A DNA stretch of 8,148 bases from UBA2279 sp041595875 (GTDB taxonomy: Bacteria; Actinomycetota; Coriobacteriia; Anaerosomatales; Anaerosomataceae): the NCBI GenBank assembly GCA_041595875.1, contig JBFHJN010000084.1, forward strand, positions 1 to 8,148. Reading direction: 5' to 3'. Numbering within the stretch: position 1 is the first letter of the stretch; every line of letters begins with the position of its first letter. The notes under the pieces were generated by a model. That model was not told the DNA's origin. It saw nothing but the letters and a program-made list of their open reading frames with translations, and searched no databases. Below, piece after piece: positions 5,175 to 8,148 of the stretch. Position numbers and translations under genes: made by a program.

Positions 5175-6851
5175 TTAGCACATACAACTACTGGTCAAGT
5201 CACAGAATTCCTGGAGCTTGGCCTTCTGAATCTGCCCTTGAGAGTAGCAGTACATGACATGCTGAGGCTTGCGATGTGGGGACCCGGCCGGAGGTAGTTC
5301 GAGGTATTCCTCAAGGCTGCCAGGGACGACGGCGACACCAACGGTATATGCATTCGCTGAGTTCGCGATGAGCCGATTCACATCCGCATGCCAGTTTGCA
5401 CCATGGTCGTCGTCATGTAGAACCGAATGGCTTACAGCAGTCGCTCCCAGCAGGTTCATGAACCGATGGATATTCAGTTTTCCAAGACAGTCCATGACGC
5501 AGACACCGGCAGGAAGCTCAATCAGGCCGTCATCGAGGAGCCGATACAGAAGAGCAGTTTCGCTGGGACCCTCAACCAGAAGAACGTGGTTAGCGAAGAA
5601 CATGCTCGCTCGATCTGGATTCAGCCACAGCGAGTATCGGACGGCTTCCATTTCCGCCTGGGTGTCGTCTTCCGTCAGATGCTTCTTGAGCTTGGGATAC
5701 TCTCCCGCAATCGCGTTCACTACCTGATTTGCGTCTACGATCTTGTCCCAGGTTGCGCTATCAACTTGGTGCGCCGAGACGACTCCTTGAGACCGGCGCA
5801 GCCGCACTACAGAGGGTATCCGGTCCATGTTCCTGCTCACGAAGTGCGACGAATGAGTGGAGCAGACCACCTGCCAGGCTTCCGCCTCGGTCATCGTTAC
5901 GAGACTCCGCGCGAGTTCTTCCTGCTGTGGCGGATGGAGGAAGGCCTCCGGCTCTTCGAAAAGGATCAGGTTCAACTGTGGCGTGAAGTCCTTGGACTTC
6001 TTCGAGACCTTCGCGGGCATGTACTTCGCGCCGAGGCGGATCAGGGAGTAGATGAAGTGTCGCTGGAATCCCGAGCCGAAGTAATCAATGTCTTGCGGCG
6101 ACCCGCACTGCTCCTCAGTGACTGTCCAGTCGACCATAGACTTCACGATATCAGCCGCACTGGGCGTCCCAAGGGTCAGACTGAATGTAGTGTGCCAAGG
6201 CTCCAGCAGCTCATTCAGATCAGTCTCGAATCCCGCAAGTGAGTGTTCGTCTTCGGTCGACATCTGTTTCACGCCGCCCGCGAACGTCTGCACGCTTGCG
6301 GTCAGAGTTTCGTATGCCTCGCTACCCTCAACTACGTTCGACATGATGCCGGATACCAGATCTCGTAGCGCTGACGGTCCAGTCATCTTGGTATGGTCGT
6401 CGACCTTGCTAACAGCAGGTATGAATATCAGCTCACCAATCTTGCCGCTCTGAACGTTCTTCGCACCGTAGAAAGCACTGTCGCAGAGGTCACCTTGCGG
6501 CATCCGAGCGTAGATCATCCCCGCAGACCACGTCTTGTCGACTGACACTAGATACTTGCGCAGGCCCAGCGTGCGTTCCGAGTTCCTGTACTCGTCTGCG
6601 AGGGACTCATCCTCCGACTCGGAGAGGCTGAAGGTCAGCTCGATCCACGACTCCTTCTCAGTGCTGCCCACTTTGGGAGCATCGTGTGCGGGTTTGTACT
6701 TGATTCCCTTTTCATAGAACACCCGCAGAGCATCGATCACGGTACTCTTGCCCGAGTTGTTGGGACCCACCAGCAACGTGTAGTCAAGAAGGCTGAAGTC
6801 TGCGTCCAACACGCCTCGAAAGTTGTGGATTTCCACGCGAATCAGTTTCAC
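5175..6851 (-). CDS. OLD-family ATP-dependent endonuclease, COG3593 type (OLD-2)
   Basis: This is a 558-residue overcoming-lysogenisation-defect type nuclease. The ATPase starts with the usual KLIRVEIHNFRG strand, then Walker A GPNNSGKS (29-36), signature FGSGFQR (258-264), Walker B LILFEEPEAFLHP (295-307, catalytic Glu300) and the switch His333 in STHSS. The TOPRIM domain has LLVEGPSE (Glu427, Glu431), the conserved GKLNI element (457-461), LHDDDH (Asp480, Asp482) and EEYL (514-517). The set is complete, so the protein is probably active. Relatives such as phage P2 Old exclude other phages; a defence role here is inference. I chose GTG 6851 because GGAGGGG (6863-6857) sits 5 nt before it and the protein then begins MKLIRVEI. 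The more upstream ATG 6866 would put that ribosome binding site inside the gene. Apart from shared motifs it differs clearly from OLD-1, so the two are not a recent duplication. Confidence 0.93.
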   Translation of the reverse strand: MKLIRVEIHNFRGVLDADFSLLDYTLLVGPNNSGKSTVIDALRVFYEKGIKYKPAHDAPKVGSTEKESWIELTFSLSESEDESLADEYRNSERTLGLRKYLVSVDKTWSAGMIYARMPQGDLCDSAFYGAKNVQSGKIGELIFIPAVSKVDDHTKMTGPSALRDLVSGIMSNVVEGSEAYETLTASVQTFAGGVKQMSTEDEHSLAGFETDLNELLEPWHTTFSLTLGTPSAADIVKSMVDWTVTEEQCGSPQDIDYFGSGFQRHFIYSLIRLGAKYMPAKVSKKSKDFTPQLNLILFEEPEAFLHPPQQEELARSLVTMTEAEAWQVVCSTHSSHFVSRNMDRIPSVVRLRRSQGVVSAHQVDSATWDKIVDANQVVNAIAGEYPKLKKHLTEDDTQAEMEAVRYSLWLNPDRASMFFANHVLLVEGPSETALLYRLLDDGLIELPAGVCVMDCLGKLNIHRFMNLLGATAVSHSVLHDDDHGANWHADVNRLIANSANAYTVGVAVVPGSLEEYLELPPAGSPHRKPQHVMYCYSQGQIQKAKLQEFCDLTSSCMC

Positions 6852-6856
6852 TTGCG

Positions 6857-6863
6857 CCCCTCC
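6857..6863 (-). promoter_or_regulatory. Ribosome binding site fixing the OLD-2 start
   Basis: GGAGGGG on the minus strand lies 5 nt before GTG 6851. It falls inside the coding extension that a start at ATG 6866 would require, and so favours the shorter protein. No comparable site precedes the ATG. Confidence 0.7.
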
Positions 6864-6913
6864 CATTCAAGTGCTGGGGACACCCCCGCGTCCCCCACGA
6901 TGATTACTGCTTC

Positions 6914-6920
6914 ACCTAAC
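6914..6920 (-). other. Integron core-site box GTTAGGT at the upstream edge of cassette A
   Basis: GTTAGGT on the minus strand matches the integrase core GTTRRRY. It is the exact complement of the R'' box that ends the same cassette (ACCTAAC, minus 5152-5146). No partner RYYYAAC box or paired arm is visible between it and the PhzF gene, so it is not part of a complete attC. It may be the crossover point of an attI-like or secondary site. Confidence 0.6.
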
Positions 6921-6958
6921 CCACATTTCTGCCGTCAGGCCGCGCACCTACCCCGCGT

Positions 6959-7006
6959 ATTCTGCAGTCTGCATACGCGAGTATGCAGCCCCCGAACTTG
7001 CAGAAT
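6959..7006 (-). terminator. Nested double stem after the PhzF-family gene, possible terminator
   Basis: An outer perfect 8-bp stem, ATTCTGCA (6959-6966) with TGCAGAAT (6999-7006), encloses a perfect 8-bp hairpin, CTGCATAC (6969-6976) with GTATGCAG (6981-6988). The plus-strand loop is GCGA (TCGC on the minus strand). It begins 14 nt after the PhzF-family stop codon, so it probably ends or stabilises that transcript. There is no U-tract. It is also the only strong structure between the host gene and the cassette boundary. Confidence 0.45.
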
Positions 7007-7020
7007 CTCCCTGGAACAGA

Positions 7021-7869
7021 CTACACCTGGAATTCGCCCTTAGCCACCACCACAGCGCATCCACCAACGCCCACACTTGTGATCTGCTCGGCAGATCCCT
7101 CGGCACGTGCGTAGAGGGTACTGGGGCGGCCTATCTCGGCGCCCTGAGAGATGACGACCTCGGTGCCCCACTCCACCAGGCCGTGGCGTGCCAGATGCAC
7201 GGCCAGCGGACCGGCGGCAGAACCCGTGGCGGCGTCCTCCCCTGTTGCTACGTCGGTGAAGAACATGCGCGTCTTGACCTTGCCGTCTTCCAGCGCGAAG
7301 CAGTTCACGCCCGCGTCGCCGGCGGCGGCCTGCAGGCGCGCCAGGTCAGGGTTCAGATCAGCCACCTGGGCAAAGCTGGAGAGCATCACAAAGATGTGGT
7401 CGATGCCGTTGCTGTAGACCTCCACCGGCAGCTGCGAAGCGCTCACGCCAAGGACGGCGAGCAGCCCGGCGGCGTCGTCGAACGGCCGCACCGTGGGGAT
7501 TGGCTGCTGCATGCTGCCGAAGACGATCTTGGCGCCCTCGCGCTCAAGCAGCACCGGCACGATGCCGGCGCCGGTCTCGATACGCATGAGCGTGGACTGC
7601 AGCGGGCCGGCAATGGCGAACGCGGTGCCAAGCGTGGGATGCCCGGCAAACGGGAACTCGCGCACCGGCGAGAAGATGCGCATGCGGATGTCGCCGCCTG
7701 CCTCCGGCGGCAGCACGAAGGTCGTCTCGGAGAAGTTGATCTCACGCGCAAGGGCCTGCATCTGCTGGCTGGTCATGCCGGTGGCGTTGGTGAACACCGC
7801 CAGCTGATTGCCGGAAAACGGCGTGTCAGTGAACACATCTAGGATGAGGAAACGATAGTTTTTGGGCAC
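7021..7869 (-). CDS. PhzF-family isomerase
   Basis: This is a PhzF/diaminopimelate-epimerase-fold protein of 282 residues, the normal family length, and probably cytosolic. Landmarks are the N-terminal DVFTDTPFSGNQLAV (11-25), the proposed catalytic acid Glu48 in NFSETTFV, FPFAGHPTLG (72-81) and GEDAATGSAAG (210-220) in the second domain. PhzF itself isomerises an intermediate of phenazine synthesis, but most family members lie outside such clusters and have unknown substrates. No phenazine genes are seen here, so only the family call is justified. The start is GTG 7869 with AGGAAGG about 8 nt upstream. It follows the VOC-type gene by 3 nt, so the two are almost certainly one operon. A nested hairpin lies shortly after the stop. 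Confidence 0.92.
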   Translation of the reverse strand: MPKNYRFLILDVFTDTPFSGNQLAVFTNATGMTSQQMQALAREINFSETTFVLPPEAGGDIRMRIFSPVREFPFAGHPTLGTAFAIAGPLQSTLMRIETGAGIVPVLLEREGAKIVFGSMQQPIPTVRPFDDAAGLLAVLGVSASQLPVEVYSNGIDHIFVMLSSFAQVADLNPDLARLQAAAGDAGVNCFALEDGKVKTRMFFTDVATGEDAATGSAAGPLAVHLARHGLVEWGTEVVISQGAEIGRPSTLYARAEGSAEQITSVGVGGCAVVVAKGEFQV

Positions 7870-7872
7870 GTG

Positions 7873-8148
7873 TCAGCCTTCCTGCATGAGTTCGATCTCA
7901 ACCCCGTCGGGGTCAAGGATAAAGGCGAGCTTGAAGGCCGGCGGCACGTCGTTGACCTGCACGTCGGCAGGGACGAGGCCCTTGGCTTTGAGCTCGGCCA
8001 GATCGCCCACTACGTCGCTGGTCTGCAGCGCGAAGTGCACAAAGCCGAGTGCTTTGCCGCTGTGCTGGATGGAAGGAGGGGTCTGGGCGTACCAGAAGAG
8101 CTCGATCTGCATCTGGTCCAACTGCATGAAGGTGATGGTGCGTGAGTC
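7873..8148 (-). CDS. VOC/glyoxalase-like protein, C-terminal part (5' end outside window)
   Basis: The reading frame is open to the window edge, so the N-terminus is missing; an internal Met near 8127 is not the start. The visible part reads TFMQLDQMQIELFWY, then GFVHFALQTSDV with the second-motif His, AELKAKGLV, and the ending FILDPDGVEIELMQEG. The DPDGxxIEL end is characteristic of the vicinal oxygen chelate fold (lactoylglutathione lyase, dioxygenase and resistance proteins). His in GFVHFAL and the second Glu of VEIEL are the likely metal ligands. The substrate is unknown. The stop lies 3 nt before the PhzF-family start, and the final codons contain that gene's ribosome binding site. Confidence 0.85.
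   Translation of the reverse strand, partial: DSRTITFMQLDQMQIELFWYAQTPPSIQHSGKALGFVHFALQTSDVVGDLAELKAKGLVPADVQVNDVPPAFKLAFILDPDGVEIELMQEG

Larger units (their letters stand above)
5055..6919 (-). mobile_element. Putative integron gene cassette A carrying OLD-2
   Basis: This is bounded by GTTAGGT (6920-6914) upstream of the gene and by the attC site after it. The cassette's leading TTAGGT complements its own terminal R'' box ACCTAA, and the match extends beyond the box: TGGGTTAGGTGA at 5143-5154 on the plus strand equals minus 6923-6912 over 12 nt, followed on both sides by GCAG after one inserted base. It contains one gene with a short leader. No attC is recognisable upstream of 6920, so this is either the first cassette at an attI-like site or the edge of an insertion at a secondary GTT site. 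Confidence 0.7.

Noticed and set aside
5427..6242. Long plus-strand open frame of 271 codons inside OLD-2
   Set aside because: It lies wholly opposite a gene with complete ATPase and TOPRIM motifs and shows no recognisable domain; it is a shadow frame.
3301..6851. OLD-1 and OLD-2 as a tandem duplication or a Gabija GajA/GajB pair
   Set aside because: The two proteins share only family motifs (GRNNTGKS versus GPNNSGKS, different TOPRIM surroundings). Neither has UvrD helicase motifs, so neither explanation fits.
6914..7020. Spacer upstream of OLD-2 considered as a full attC
   Set aside because: TTCTGC (6927-6932) can pair with GCAGAA (7000-7005), but no GTT occurs on the plus strand between 6921 and 7140, so the partner core box is absent.
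7183..7842. Long plus-strand open frame opposite the PhzF-family gene
   Set aside because: It is His/Arg/Gly-rich and low in recognisable motifs, typical of an antisense frame of a GC-rich gene.

Overview
This is a GC-rich bacterial chromosome segment. Short intergenic gaps, frequent GTG starts and tightly coupled gene pairs fit a high-GC bacterium, possibly an actinobacterium, but nothing here fixes the phylum. Nine protein genes are visible. All are on the minus strand except one TetR regulator. Two run into the window edges.

Flanks. At the left edge are azlC (branched-chain amino acid exporter subunit, ending in what looks like an ATGA overlap with an azlD start just outside) and, upstream of it on the same strand, a cytoplasmic SGNH/GDSL hydrolase. 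Divergent from that pair is a TetR-type repressor with a clear palindromic operator candidate in the shared promoter region. At the right edge are a PhzF-family isomerase and the C-terminal half of a VOC/glyoxalase-type protein, 3 nt apart and evidently co-transcribed. These look like ordinary host genes.

Centre (about 2300-6920). Three minus-strand genes lie here in transcription order: a COG3593-type OLD-family ATPase/TOPRIM nuclease (OLD-2), a second and quite different ABC-ATPase/TOPRIM protein (OLD-1), and a short PD-(D/E)XK protein with an HsdR-N-like fold. All have families typical of phage defence. Neither OLD gene has a UvrD-type helicase beside it, so this is not a plain Gabija operon.

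Main result. The sequences between these genes look like integron attC recombination sites. Between OLD-2 and OLD-1 is a 104-nt imperfect inverted repeat with RYYYAAC and GTTRRRY ends, a 12-bp inner arm with a single extrahelical base and a structured centre. The strongest evidence is the cassette rule: the first bases of each cassette should complement its own terminal R'' box. OLD-2 begins GTTAGGT and ends ACCTAAC. OLD-1 begins GTTAGAT and ends ATCTAAC. Both match 7 of 7, with flanking complementarity beyond. I therefore read OLD-2 and OLD-1 as integron gene cassettes carrying putative defence nucleases. No integron integrase is in the window, so this may be a cluster of attC sites lacking an integrase, or part of a larger array. 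The site after OLD-1 is longer and its outer box is degenerate. The HsdR-N-like gene starts right after that box, as cassette genes do, but I could not find its closing attC. It is only a possible third cassette.
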